A DNA stretch of 64,000 nt from assembly GCA_947247005.1 (NCBI GenBank), contig OX365946.1:7386453-7450452 (forward strand). The letters run 5' to 3'. Under the pieces are notes generated by a model. The model saw nothing but the letters and a program-made list of their open reading frames with translations, was not told where the DNA came from and searched no databases. Both the position numbers and the translations under genes were made by a program. This stretch comes from Spisula solida (lineage: Eukaryota > Mollusca > Bivalvia > Venerida > Mactridae). Within the stretch, counting starts at the first letter, position 1. Every line of letters starts with the position of its first letter. This document shows, in pieces, positions 1-11,995 of the stretch.

Positions 1-2084
1 GTTTTATATTGAATATTAACGTATTACTGCCACTGTTAAATGTTTAAATATTGATTTTTTTCTGTTCCATCATGGTGCTATATATTCATATGTATGATGT
101 TGTTCTAATGTTGTATATGAAGTAGGGGTCTGGACTTTATCTAAATAATCTCAAACAATGCCTTCAAATCATTCTACATAATTATATATGATAATGATGA
201 TAAGGTAGTTAGTGACTACAAAACAAGATGTCAATTACAACTTACATAATATGTGCCTTACTTGAACTTGATAAATCTCTTGAGTATAAATGTTATGTTC
301 TAACGTTCTGGTTATCTTGATTTATCACGCTATGTGCTATTAATGCAGTGGTTCTGGCCATTAGTGGAAAGCTTGTTGTAAAATAAGATTTGATTATCAA
401 CGAAATACAGCAAACTGCATACAGGCCAAACTATGTTCCTTTATCTCTGACTTACTGCCCCTTAAACTTTTGTGTGATTTCACTCATGTTTCACTTAAAT
501 TCAATGTTTAAGTTAATGCTGCCTGATTTTGGCTGATTATTCTAGCCATTGTGAGTTATGCAAGTTATATTTGGTTCTTTCACTTTGATCACATGTACGA
601 TTACGTTACATGTATTGATATCAGACTGAGATTAGTAGAGTAGTGGTCGTAGAACTCATTGTTTTAGAGACATGAAGTTATGTATACATACATATATATA
701 TATATATCAAAGTTTATCATTTTAAAATTTGTAAATAGTGTATTATACATCCTGTACATAATCTGTATTGCAACCGCACTTTTGTAATATTGGCCTTTTA
801 TTTCAATGCTATATTCTATAATGTTACAATTTTATTTTGATCTCACATAATATAAATTGTGTGAAAGTCTTTGATTGTAACATGGGATGATAAATGTATG
901 TATTATGTTATAAGGAAAGCAAAATGCTGCCAGTAACGTGGAATATTCTTGCCATTTGAATGCTTGCTTTTTGTCAATTAGGACTTCTTTATTTGCTTAT
1001 AAAAGTCCTTTTATGTGTTATTGTATTTTCTATTGAAATAGTGCTTGTCTACTTATTGTTAATTGTTGTTATACGTTTGTTTTTATTTATAATCTCATGT
1101 TCGTCTCCATGGTCATTAATTAATCGATCAGATGTGACACTGCCATATTTGAATGCATCTGATTGATTATTTGTCTTGTGATATTTGTTATACTTCATTG
1201 TTAATTGCATAATAATGATTATCACTTGATTTAAAGTCCCAAAATGATTGGTAATCCTAATATCTTCATAGTTAAGAAGGAACGTAAATTATTTGAAATT
1301 CTTACATTCGTGACAAAAATCTGAAAATATTGGTTTCTGACCTAGAGCTTCTCAGAATTATGATCTTGTTCAATGACATGTAGGATTGGATGTTTGTAAA
1401 ATTTTGAACATTTCTGTTCATTCTATGAAGATATTTTGATTGATCAATGATTTACCTGAGTTTTTGTACCATTCTGTACCCTGATCACGCAGCATGTTCG
1501 GTATTTATGGACATACATTGAGCCTTAGTTACTGTTGCCACGATGACTACCTGCTCAACAGTAATTATTGATCATTGTCATGTTTATGAACTACCTTGTA
1601 CAGGTGACATGTTGGACTTGTACCTTGCTCTGTGTATCACTTATACGGGATGGCGTTGTTGTTCTTGTTGTTATTTGTAATTTCATTGATGCAAACCAAA
1701 GTGGAGAGCATTAATGTTATTTTCCTCTTGATTTATATATGTAAGCTACATGTACTGGGGGCATAATTGTCTGTATTAATTCTAGCCTATGTACTAACTG
1801 GAAACTCTAAGGTATCTTTAGCATCAGAGTTTGCATTAACGTCTATGTAGCATTGTATTTAACATTGTAATTAGGATAATGAAGTATTACTGTGACGATG
1901 CAGGAGATATTTGTTTACACTTAGCTTGGGTCATCTTATAGTACATTGGAGTGATGTCAATCTGCATTGGCCTTGCTTATGTTGTACATTTCTATCATGT
2001 ATATGTATCGTCAGGGTATACCTTTATGTATTTATACATAACCTCCTGTGTTATTTATGTCGTCATCTAAATGCCTTCTTTTAG
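1..2084. other. AT-rich non-coding stretch
   Basis: I see no supported gene here. The open frames are short, hydrophobic and low in complexity, as expected of AT-rich DNA. A short TA dinucleotide run lies near 694-708. It could be intron or intergenic sequence of the gene to which the candidate exon at 2085 belongs. Confidence 0.5.
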
Positions 2085-2249
2085 AAATTGCTGGTTTCCA
2101 ACTGAAGGAAATTTGTTACTCCGCGATTCTACCTTTTAACAATTTAATGGTGTTCACTGCTAACATGTCTTCATCACCAAAAGATGTCGATGCAACAAAA
2201 AACAACACCGAACTAAAATTCTCACCAGTCTGTTATCAAGATAGTGTAG
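2085..2249 (+). CDS. Candidate internal exon, unknown protein
   Basis: A 165-base open stretch follows a pyrimidine-rich acceptor (CTTCTTTTAG ending at 2084) and ends at a GTAAAT donor starting at 2250. Entry and exit are both phase 1, so the exon is symmetric, as is common for shuffled or alternative exons of secreted or membrane proteins. The encoded 55 residues are less AT-driven than the surroundings and include a polar run (SSSPKDVDATKNN) and two cysteines. I do not recognise a domain. No partner exons were found nearby, so this rests only on splice signals and an open phase and could be chance. Confidence 0.27.
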
Positions 2250-5200
2250 GTAAATATATTAGGAGTATTTGGAGTAAAAGGTTAACGATAAATTAAGCAG
2301 ACAAAATGCATAGCAGTTTTTCAGTGCATACTGAAAGGGATTAGTAGCAAGGGAAGTAACTTGTGAAAGGAAAATCCCTTTCTGAAATTCTACTTTGAGG
2401 TGGATGCATCCACTCAAATGTAAGAATTTGTATAAACTCTGGTTTTGACTTGAAAGTTTTATTGTAAACATATTGCAGATAAAACGTACGACTGAGTCAA
2501 AGTCATGGTGTGTAAAGCTGACTGAATATATATGTCAGTTTGATATTGTCCGCGTCTTAGATGTTAGTACATGTAGGAAACTCACAGAATATGTATCGGA
2601 TATAAAAACAATTTCTTGTCTGCATTTTGCATTTTTGAAGATCGTCAAATGTTCGTAACTCTGCAGCAGTTTGAGTATTTGGATTTTTACAGTGTACGAG
2701 TTTCCTCCCTTGGATGACATGTTGGATCTAAGGCATGTACCAACATTTCTCAGGCCGACGATTCAGGACTCCATATCAATAAAATCATGTATTAATGATC
2801 CCTTTTGATCAGCGTTTTATTCATATGGAATTCTTTGCATTTAAGTAGCTATCTTTGTGTTAGCATTGTCAACTAAATGTGCATATCTTTCGTTATAAAA
2901 CATAGTTTCGCCACACTGTGCTTCGCGTTCAGTACGGTGCACATCTTAATGTCATAATTGTCATATAAGGGTTATGGTGTTTATTATAGCAAGACTTGTA
3001 CAATGCTTCAATAAAAAAGATTTGCTATGGATATGAGATAGAGTCTGTGGTTATTGGTCCATTCAACAAAGTATTTAGCGTTTCTTTATCAAGCTTATTT
3101 GGTAAACATTTGTACAATATATAGCTAGATAAAATTGGATTTTACTTTGCATGCAGTCGTTTGTTCTTATACTGCATTTTAATACTTGGATTTTCATGGA
3201 CATTTAAATTGTGTGGATTTAGATAAAAAGTTACCCAATGGGGTCATAAGTTGGTGAATAGCCGACAATGGCACTTGTTCTATTCGTCCTCACAACAATA
3301 ATTGATCACCTTCAAATGATAAAGATTTTCCGGTACATATATTATATCTACAAAAACAAGTTCAGAGTTTTGCTGGATCCAAAATGTTGTACTCGCCGAA
3401 ATGACAGACACTATCTCAGTTTGTTTTTAGACTTTTACAGTGACAAGCTAGTCAGGTCTTAATACTGGTAGAGCTTTAGTCGCCTTTTCCTACCGAAAGC
3501 ATTGCATGATCACAATAGTGTTGTTTCCATGCTTACGTTTGTAGTTATTTAAGTTCTAAGTAATTAGTTCAAAAATGGGGCATTGTTTTATTTATTATTT
3601 CTGAAATATCTAAATATATAATAAACTTGGATTGGTAGTAACTCTTTCAAATGAAATTTATGAATAATCAAAACATGTATTGTATTCACCCATCAGTATT
3701 GTAAGATAGTTACGTAACTGATATATTTCTCACACTTAGTTTACGGTCTGATTTGCTGAAACAGGCCCTTTCCTCTGTCCAAGCCCAACATTTAATACCC
3801 TTTTCCATTCCAACCCCGAACCCAGCTCCCTGATCATGTCTGAATCTTGTACATAGATAATTTGTATGAAATATTGAAGTGCTGTTTTTGCATGATACTA
3901 TTCTATATGCGGAAATGTGCTTTTAGTTTAATGGTGGCAGTAATATTGTTCTTACATTGCGCGAGTGTGTGATAAGTGAAATGTGTGTATGTGTCCGTGT
4001 TTTATTATTATCTCTGCGGAAAAACATGGTGTTCGACCATTCAGTATACTAACATTTGATTATGAACATACGTTCAAAGCATGCTATTGAAGTTCAATAC
4101 TTTTTGTTAAAATATATTATCATTTTTGAATGCCCTTTTTTACAGTGTTCAAAATTGTATTCAATGCAAACAGTTGGAACAGTGGCAGTATCTCAATAAT
4201 AACTATATATCGATATAGTTGATGATATTTTATATCTTTATTGTGTGTTCTTACTGTGGTCAACATGGTCACTACAAGAGCAACTGTATCAACGGATGAG
4301 GCAAATCTTGATGTCATGTTTACCATGTCCAGTTATTCATATCATTACAAAACATGTCCGCTTTTTATGTACAGAATTTTGTTTCTTTGACTTGTATGTA
4401 TAATTATTACTATTATTATTATGTAGCAGATTAGTTATGAGTTATCCACAATAATAATGATAATTAATAAACCTGTTTTGCATTAGAAATGTTGTATCTT
4501 ATATTTGTTCCTTATTGAAGACAGCATGACAGCTAAGCAATAAAGGCTATATATATTGACTTCAATATTCGTTGCTATGTATCTTTGTTTTATTTTAATG
4601 GAGATATTAAGTGCTATTAACTTGTATTGAACACAATATAACCAGGGCTATTATTTGTACACCTCTGGCACATCTTACCATAGCGAAAAAAAACTCTCAC
4701 TGTAGTACATATTTGTTGTATTGTGTGAGAGTATTAACCTAGAATTAAGTATATCTCGTGCGTTGTCGTTATTGTGCCAGTTGTGACTAGTTTAAATTAT
4801 AAATCGATAGCAAAAAAACAACAAATATTGGTCGGTTCCTCTTAAATAGGTTTGAAATATCTTATTGCTTAATTACTGTATAATACAAATAATTAGCCCG
4901 TATTCCCACAACACTGTCTGGCTAGTATGGCAATACAACATCTCACCATTCATAGCTAGTCCACCCCAGAAATAATCATGGCCCTCTAACCCTGCCAGCA
5001 TGTGTTTTTTTCTTTGATTTGCAAATAGTCACTCATCTGAACATCTGAAATGAGGTGTAGAGAGTGATATTTATAAGTTGAAAAACGTGTTTCACAATTG
5101 ACCTTTCATGAATAAATATAACAAAAATAACCACTCGGAAACCGTTTAAACCCATGTCGCCAAATCTGATTACTATGTTTAGGAATGGATGCTAGGCTTG

Positions 5201-5282
5201 CCCATGACATTGGCCGACAGTCATATATCATACAGTTTACATTTTTAAGATTTAGGCCATTGGTCCATGAATCACATATATA
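2250..5282. other. Non-coding stretch with a dispersed repeat
   Basis: No supported gene. AATAAA-like motifs occur, for example near 3011. The interval 4321-4560 is a copy of a dispersed repeat that recurs at 21395-21580. Other open frames are short and unremarkable. Confidence 0.5.
4321..4560 (+). repeat. Dispersed repeat, copy A
   Basis: This segment is closely matched by 21395-21580. Both contain ACAAAACATGTCCGCTTTTT, an ATTATTATTATGTAGCAGAT stretch and a CAATAATAATGATAAT stretch, in the same order with small indels. The family is unnamed to me. It may be a non-autonomous element or the 3' tail of one, since an AATAAACCTG motif lies near its end. Confidence 0.7.
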
Positions 5283-5896
5283 CAGGGTGATTCATGATAT
5301 CTGTCACAGTATCAAACTATTATAACTTCGTTCCTGTACAAGATATGTATGTATCATATATCATTTGAAAGCTGATATGATAAAGTTTTATCTGATTTAA
5401 ACGACAGTAATAATGTTGACATCATGGCGTCATAAACAATGCCATAAACAGATGTGCAATTTCCAAGACGTTGTTTTCAAAGCATAATTAAATGCAGCAT
5501 AATTTTGATCAGCTCTGTTTTGAAAGCCATTCTCCTATAATATAACCATCATAGCAAGGCAAAAATGGTATTCTGGTTATGATAAACTATTTAGTTCAAC
5601 GGCACACTGGTTTATTGAATGGTTTTAGTAAATTGTATCTATAGAAGATGGCAATATTTAAGTCACATTAAAATTAGCATTGACGTCATCGTCGGTCAAA
5701 TAGACGTCACATTGAATATATGGCATAAATTACAATTCCATTTGTAGACTAAAACTTGCATGAAAGTATGTAATATTGTATATCAAATAAAACTTTAAAG
5801 CATATGTGTTTCGGATGTGCAAACTACTTGTGGTTATATTCAACATATCAAAACTGTTTCATTTGAAAAGTGTGACAGATATTATGAATCACCCTG
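5283..5896. mobile_element. Tc1/mariner-type MITE
   Basis: The element starts CAGGGTGATTCATGATATCT and ends with the near-perfect inverse, AGATATTATGAATCACCCTG, with TA on both sides. The inverted repeats run for about 30 bases with one mismatch. A TA target duplication, a CAGGG terminus and a 614-base non-coding body fit a non-autonomous Tc1/mariner element. The open frame that begins at 5817 crosses the right end and is not a gene. Confidence 0.8.
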
Positions 5897-6299
5897 TATA
5901 TACAAACAAGTTATAAAGCATTCCAAAGTATATGTACATAAAACAAATGGTATTGTATTGCGCGAGATTATTTACTGGAGACCCACAAAAGATATATGTT
6001 TTCCGTTGTATCTTGTTTTAACAGTTTAAAATATCCTTACAATTTAATGACGGAAAAGCACCACCGAAAATTAGTGGGTATCCGGTAAGCAATCCCGCAC
6101 CATACTACAAGGTATAATAATAAACATGATTGATACGTTGCGGTCAGCATAATAATCAATAAGATAATAATAACATCGTATAACAAGGATAGAGACATAG
6201 AATAAATTTGTATTTTGCAATTGGCAGTATTTGTTTGGAGAAAGGTTAATTAAAAATAGTACAATCTATCTCGTCTTTCAAATATATAGATAGCTAATT
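5897..6299. other. Non-coding stretch
   Basis: AT-rich sequence between a MITE and the 3' end of a minus-strand LINE. The right part is probably LINE 3' untranslated sequence. No other feature is seen. Confidence 0.4.
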
Positions 6300-6333
6300 T
6301 CTTTACAGTGAGTTGATTTGTGGACGAGATTAA

Positions 6334-6858
6334 TTAAATAAATTTTGGGATGTTCGGTCTTTGCCAAAAATAACGTTTAATTAGGTCTTTTCTTAGATCA
6401 TGAAATAAAGGACATTCTAGAATAAAATGAAATTCGTCCTCTAAAATGTTGCATAATTGGCATTTACGTTCATGCCTTGGATTATTTTGGGGTTTATGCC
6501 ATCTATCTGTCTCAGTTTCTAACCTGTGAGAAGATACACGTAATCGTGATAAAGCTGTTCTGAACTTACGGATAGTTACGAAAGCTAAGTATTGCTTAAA
6601 ACCAAATTCGGAAAATAATATATATGAACTAGCTCTTGTAGAATTATGAAGTTGTCCATTCCATTCTTGAATAAATACGTCATTAAGTCTTTGTTTAAAA
6701 ATTGGCATAAAATGTTTTACATTGTTCACCCCTTGGTTCAACCAGACCTCATTGAACCCCAAATTTTCCAGTAGTTGTTTAACTTTGTGTCCAATCGATA
6801 TTGTTTGGTAATAGTTCATTATCATTTAACATCGTTTTGTATATTAGTTTAGAATATA
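6334..6858 (-). pseudogene. LINE reverse transcriptase C-terminal tail
   Basis: Part of the minus-strand LINE. It encodes the tail after the RT, with a putative zinc knuckle CQLC...ECPL..L near the end that is typical of the C-terminus of several APE-type LINE families. The frame can be followed upstream past the first ATG (6825) to about 6858, where the MITE at 6847-7055 interrupts it. The ORF ends in a stop at 6334. It is not a host gene. Confidence 0.75.
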
Positions 6859-7055
6859 ACCTACATTATGAGCCAATGAAAACGCCGCATTTTCGCGGTT
6901 AAATGAAAATTTAATGTTAATCATTAAAATTTTCTCTTAACAGACTTGACGTCATGCGTTGGTGCTAATTTCTATCGGCCAATCGCCTCGCTTCGCTTCG
7001 CTCGCTCTGGCCTTTTTAATCATTAAAATTTACTTAATATGTTCTAACTATAACT
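6847..7055. mobile_element. Small MITE-like insertion inside the LINE
   Basis: LINE coding stops making sense at about 7050 (KYIKL) and resumes at about 6858 (KTMLND). The roughly 205 bases between are therefore an insertion. Its ends are weakly inverted (AGTTTAGAATATAA against AGTTAGAACATATTAA). Inside are a consensus CRE (TGACGTCA, about 6949), two CCAAT boxes and a CGCTTCG-rich run. A 16-base direct repeat (TTAATCATTAAAATTT at 6917 and 7016) may mark a further nested insertion of 83 bases. Family unknown. Confidence 0.5.
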
Positions 7056-8219
7056 TTATATATTTTCTTTCATCATTGCATACAAATGTGATTTTCAACC
7101 AAAAACGTATTATATTTACCATTCTCATTATTTTTAAAGGTGTACGACCGAGTTCACCATAAATGAAATTGTTTTGAGTAGAAAGCTTCACACCTAAAAT
7201 ATTTTTTAAAAAGTGTAAATGAGTGCGTTCTAAAATGTCGGCATCAGAAAACCCCCATATTTCAGAGCCATAATTCAATATTGGAAGTATCAACTTGTCA
7301 AATAAAGATATATTATGACTTACGGATAGTGTTGGGAATTTAGCCAAATACGACTTAAGTTTAAAAATTGCTTTACAAGCTTGACCATTGAGTGTTTCAA
7401 ATGTTTTTGTAAACGACCCCCGTTAGAGAATGTTATGCCTAGGTTTGTGAAACAATTCACAATTTCAAGTTCTTCACCATTGTAAAGAATTTCAGATCCT
7501 GTCTTTGACGCCCACCTTTCCTAAAGACCATAATTTTAGTTTTTTTAACATTTACTGTTAATTTCCACTTGTTACAATAATCTTTTAAAGTATTCAATCC
7601 GTTCTGTAAGCTAATTTCGTCCTCAGCGAATAAAACGATGTCATCGGCGTATAACAACAAAAATATCTTCAATGTATCTAAACCGACCCCTTTAAAACCG
7701 TTAGTTTCCAAATGTTCTTCATGGTCATTAACAAAAAGGGCAAACATGAAAGAAGAAAGACAATCTCCTCGACGGACGCCTAAATAACACTCAAAACCAT
7801 CAGGACTTAAGTAATTCCGATTTTTAACTCGCGATTTGACATTCAGAAATAGCGACCTAATTAAATTACATTCAACATTTTCCCCCTAATGCCATATCTT
7901 ATTAGTTTATAAAATATATTTTCTCTAACTAGTAGATCGAAAGCTTTTGTGTAATCGATAAAACAAACAAATAATTTCTTGTTATTGTTTAGAAGATGGT
8001 TGATTATACCGCTTAAAACAAAAATATTATCAGTGGTTCCCATGTTTTTCCGAAATCCGGCTTGCGCTTCCGTATATACAAAATAATTTTCAGCCCATGC
8101 GGTCAATCTGTTGTTAATAATTCGAGTAAACAGCTTTCCAAAAGTACTTAAAAGTGTGATTCCCCGATAATTTTCTGGTAGAATTTTATCCCCCTTTTAA
8201 AGATTGGTACAATATAACC
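7048..8219 (-). pseudogene. LINE reverse transcriptase core (broken)
   Basis: The RT core of the interrupted minus-strand LINE. From 8219 downward it reads through YIVPIFKRGDK, ENYRG, an AQAGFRK motif and the catalytic-type DYTKAFD (8106-7861). After a frame break comes GVRRG and then YADD, the RT active-site box, within 7747-7457. A further shifted frame (7347-7048) carries a thumb-like segment with ILNYGSEIWG. At least three frame breaks show it cannot make an active enzyme. The reading continues upstream across the inserted element into 11648-11995. Confidence 0.8.
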
Positions 8220-9235
8220 GGAGTACCTAAAGTACGTAAAGTGGCGTAAAGTAGAGTAAGGTGGCGTAAGGTGGCGTAAGGTGGCATATAGAGGGGTTAA
8301 AACGATTGATTAATGTTTACAAAAGTATGTATTTCACATATTAAATAAGCACGTTAATTTAAACACCCATAGACACAATTTTGTTTTTTTTCCAGTAAAA
8401 CTTGCCACGTAAGGTCGCTCAAGATCGGGTCATGTTATATGTATATATTTGTTGTAAATTGGCCAAAGGCATATTATTTGCCGATTTTGCTAATAAACCT
8501 TGAACCTATATTTTATTGGATTATGTATGTATGGAAAAAAATACATTTGTTTGATGCAGAAGATGTCACTAAGGTCACGTAAGGAGGTGTGGCATTAATA
8601 AAATGCATGCCAAGCGTTTCTGTAAAATGGCGTAAGGTGGCGTAAGGTGTGACTCAAGTGGCGTAATGTGGGATTATAACTGTTGAAAATGTATTGAAAA
8701 CACATAGTATCATTAACAAACATGTCTATTATATTGAATTAATTACACTTAGAAAAGTATGCATTTGTTTGATGCAGAACATGTCAGTAACATCACGCGT
8801 AAGTTAAAGCGAAACGTTTTTGTAAAAGTGACGTAAGGTGGTCTAACAATTCTTGAATTATAATGGGTTGATGGCATGCGTACGACTGCGTAAGGTGGCA
8901 TCCGACTTATATAATTTAATATATGCTTGATGCTATGCTCGGCATTAAAAAAAGATATTCACAAACAAATTTACATAGTATTCACTCACATAGATTACTG
9001 TTACATCGATCCCGATATTAACTATCAACTACATGAACCCGATGGTGTGGTCAACATTTGAAACAGTTTATGTTGTAATGATATCCTCATATATACATGT
9101 AGATCTATGTACATACAATTGAATATGTTATCGATATTATTGGTATCGACTGTAGTTACCACAAGATTCTGTATATTGTACCACGCACGTTAATTAATTT
9201 GATTAAACTTCGTGATTGTACATACCGCATGTATA

Positions 9236-9549
9236 TTGAACCACAGGAACTTTCATTTATAATACTGTACAGCCTGTATTAAAATATAGGAATGCAATGC
9301 GATTGTATCCCACGAACTATTATCATACAAATATTTTCTCTATACCAACTTGACAGTTAAAACATATGATTTGGGAAGTTAAAGGGGCTAATAACTATAC
9401 AGAATATATCCGCATCTCAACCGATCGGTACCGATAATCGTCTAATATCGGCTTTTAAAGCCAATATTAGTGGAGTTTTGAAATGGCGTCGACTCCATTG
9501 AGCGTCTGCTCCGAGGTGAAATCATAAATGCAAATTCCTGTGATTGAAC
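9236..9549. mobile_element. Small MITE, copy 1 of an ACAGGAACTT family
   Basis: The left end TTGAACCACAGGAACTTTCA and right end AATTCCTGTGATTGAA are inverted. A second copy at 20031-20180 has the same ends and shares the internal TACTGTA.AGCCTGTATTA segment, which supports a real family. It lies within the core of the long-TIR element. No coding capacity. Confidence 0.6.
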
Positions 9550-9725
9550 ATACCGCATGCTACTGAATATTGTACATACCGCATGCTACTGTATATTGTA
9601 CATACCGCATGCTACTGTATATTGTACATACCGCATGCTACTGTATATTGTACATACCACACGCTACTGTATACAAGTTTGAATGAATGTATGTTCTGTA
9701 TAATGTGCAGACCGCATGTTACTGT
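9545..9725 (+). repeat. 26-base tandem repeat
   Basis: About six head-to-tail units of roughly 26 bases carry TGTACATACCGCATGCTACT followed by GTATAT. The first units are nearly identical and the last two are degenerate. The open frame at 9544-9735 exists only because the unit lacks stops in that phase. Confidence 0.85.
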
Positions 9726-10129
9726 ATTTACATAGATGGAAGTTAGAAATTATCAAATCCTCATAGATTGACAATTTATATATTATTGTTCCCCACAAAA
9801 ACCTTAAGTTCAGGCATAAGCGTACACACCTGTGGTATTTTACTGTGCATATCTTATACCGTAGATACATGTATAAGTTTTAAGTAACGTAAGTTGCAAC
9901 TTTCCGTTGACTGTTAATAAAAGGAAAAAGAATGAGATATAATATATAGACATTATCATTCGCGTATGGTATGTTTGGATTCTTATCATTTGGGTTCGAT
10001 CTGTTCTGGTTTTTTTTTCTTAGTTTAGACAGTCGGATCACACTGGTTTTGAAACGCCGTCTAAAATTAATTTAATTAGATTTAATTACGTGTATCTCGG
10101 CCAGATGAAAAGTAGACAGTTGTAACACC

Positions 10130-10360
10130 TTAATTGTGATGCTTTAAATAGTGTGTTTTATTTAAAACTAATTGATAGGATTATCACACCTTTTGATTAA
10201 CGAAGTGCTGAATGGATATACATGTACAATACAATACAAGACAGACAATACATAGTTGTGACACGCGCAGTGTCTTTAATAGGTGTGATATTTTGTGATT
10301 GCTTTAAGTTGATAGGATTATCACACAACACTTTTGATGAACCGACTAGCAGAACTATAT
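10130..10360 (+). repeat. Diverged direct duplication
   Basis: GATAGGATTATCACACCTTT at about 10173 recurs at about 10310 with an AACAC insertion. Related flanking text (TGTGATGCTTTAAAT and TTGTGATTGCTTTAAGT) precedes each copy. A diverged tandem duplication inside the long-TIR element core. Confidence 0.5.
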
Positions 10361-10472
10361 AGTATTATTGACGATGAAGATATAAACAATATTATTTGTT
10401 TGAATTGACTTGATTGATTAATTCAGTTACCCTATGATATTAAAAAATGCCGAGCATAGCATTTTTGCTATA

Positions 10473-10800
10473 GGTGGAAAAGTGGTCTAGTGGTAAGGGC
10501 TACTGACTGCTGATCTGAAGGTTGTGGGTTCGATCCCTACTCCAGACGGTCAAAAACAGAAATGCTTTTCAGTGTTTCCCACCTAACATAACTAAACTTA
10601 CTAACAGTCTTTCGGACGAGACGTTAAGCGAGATCCTGTGTATGATGCTTTACATCGGCACGTAAAAGAACCACGGATGCTTCTGGAACCGGGGCATCTT
10701 CTGTATCATGCACTATCCCCCAAGAACTAAAGTGACTAACATCTTCTGGGGGCCTCGCCCATATGGATTTCCGGTGGCGAGGATAAATAAAAGCAAATAC
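10473..10800 (+). mobile_element. tRNA-derived SINE
   Basis: The head has Pol III promoter-like A and B boxes, GGTCTAGTGGTAAGG and GGTTCGATCCC. A body of about 250 bases follows, including ACATCGGCACGTAAAAGAACC, and the element ends GAGGATAAATAAAAGCAAA. The 3' part recurs at 46881-46986 (CTCGCCCATATG.ATTTCC then GGCGAGGATAAATAAAAGC), which confirms a family with a shared tail. It sits in the right arm of the long-TIR element and has no counterpart in the left arm, so it arrived later. Confidence 0.8.
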
Positions 10801-10804
10801 ACAA

Positions 10805-10925
10805 GCCTTTTTTGCCAGTCAGCTTTCTGCTGAAATATGGCAGGCATGTGTGTGCCTCCACCGGAGTTGAACCCGGGTCGCCAGATTAGACGACAAGAGC
10901 CCTAACCACTGAGCTACGGAGGCCA
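10805..10925 (-). mobile_element. Short tRNA-headed SINE-like element
   Basis: On the minus strand a tRNA-like head reads GCCTCCGTAGCTCAGTGGTT, with a B box GGGTTCAACTC and a closing stem. A tail rich in CATGCCTGCCATATTTCAGC follows. The acceptor and T arms look good, but I cannot fold a proper anticodon arm with U33, so I call it a SINE head rather than a working tRNA gene. Confidence 0.55.
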
Positions 10926-11647
10926 CTCAGGCCTTACAGACATGTTCTGCGTCCAACAATTGCTTGATTATTTCCAGGTGTACGTAAGTATATGATTTTA
11001 GAGTGCATTCACCACATTAATCAATCGACATATCCCACCTTACGCTATACATTATCCCATCTTGCGGCACCTTACGAGACTTGATACTGCCATCTTCTGC
11101 ATCCAACAAATACATATTTTACAAATACACATGTACGTAATTCAATATAGTTATACATATACATGCATTTGATATGCATTTAATATGCATTTAATGCATT
11201 ATTCTATAGCTTTTATGTCACTTATTGACCTCACCTTACGCCACCTTACGCCATTTTACAGAAATACTTTGCATGATTTTTATTAATACCACACCTCCTT
11301 ACGCGACGTTACTGACATGCTCTGCATCAAATAAATGCATATTCTATCCAGATATAAGTAATTCAATATAATATATATATGTATATGAAATTCATAAGCA
11401 TTTAAGACACTAATTAATTGTTTTTAACCCACCTTACGCTACTTGACGCCAGCTTGAGCCACCTTACGTGGCATGTTTTACATGATTTTGGTCCAGAGTT
11501 GTTTAAATCAACGTATTTATATAATATGCGAAATAAATAGATTTTTAAACATTTATAAATCGATATAACCCCTTCTATATGTCACCTTACGCCACCTTAG
11601 GCCACCTTACTCCACTTTACGCTACTTTACGTACTTTAGGCACACTC

Positions 11648-11995
11648 CAATATAACCTTCTGTCCATTGTGATGGGAAACACCCACTGTCAAAAATCTTA
11701 TTAAATAATGGTACTATATAAACTGACAAATCTTTAAAACCGTATTTAAAGAATTCGTTTATAACAAAGTCTGACCCCCTGACCTCCCTATGTTCAATTC
11801 GGCCGTACGCTTTTAAAATTTCTGCTCGATTAATTTCAATGTCAAGTTCGGAAAACATAATCTGTAGCTCACCATTAAAAAACCTGTCATTAAAATATAA
11901 CACGTCGTCATCAGGTTGAAAAAACACCGAATTCGGGTCGTTAACAGATTTAAAATATGCATTTTCCAGTATATGTTTGCGTTTTCAAATCTCAT
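11648..11995 (-). pseudogene. LINE segment upstream of the RT core
   Basis: The portion of the minus-strand LINE on the far side of the long-TIR insertion. It encodes the region just before the RT fingers (FENANIYWKM, then GSDFVINEFFKYG and FPSQWTEGYI). The reading joins directly to the RT core at 8219 once the insertion and one copy of the 10-base duplication are removed. One frame shift is present near 11930. No function is retained. Confidence 0.75.

Larger units (their letters stand above)
8220..11647. mobile_element. Long-TIR DNA transposon, non-autonomous (MULE-like)
   Basis: A 3428-base element interrupts the LINE and is flanked by a perfect 10-base target duplication, CAATATAACC (8210-8219 and 11648-11657). 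The ends are inverted (GAGT..CCTAAAGTACGTAAAGT). They continue as imperfect arms of about 0.7 kb (8220-8950 and 10440-11647) packed with GGCGTAAGGTGG-type motifs. Long TIRs plus a 9-11-base duplication are typical of Mutator-like elements, so that class is the best guess. No transposase is visible. The right arm was later hit by SINE sequences (10473-10925). The core holds a small MITE and a 26-base tandem array. Confidence 0.8.

Noticed and set aside
10855..10925. Functional tRNA gene on the minus strand
   Set aside because: Good acceptor and T arms, but I cannot place an anticodon loop with U33, and a SINE-like tail follows.
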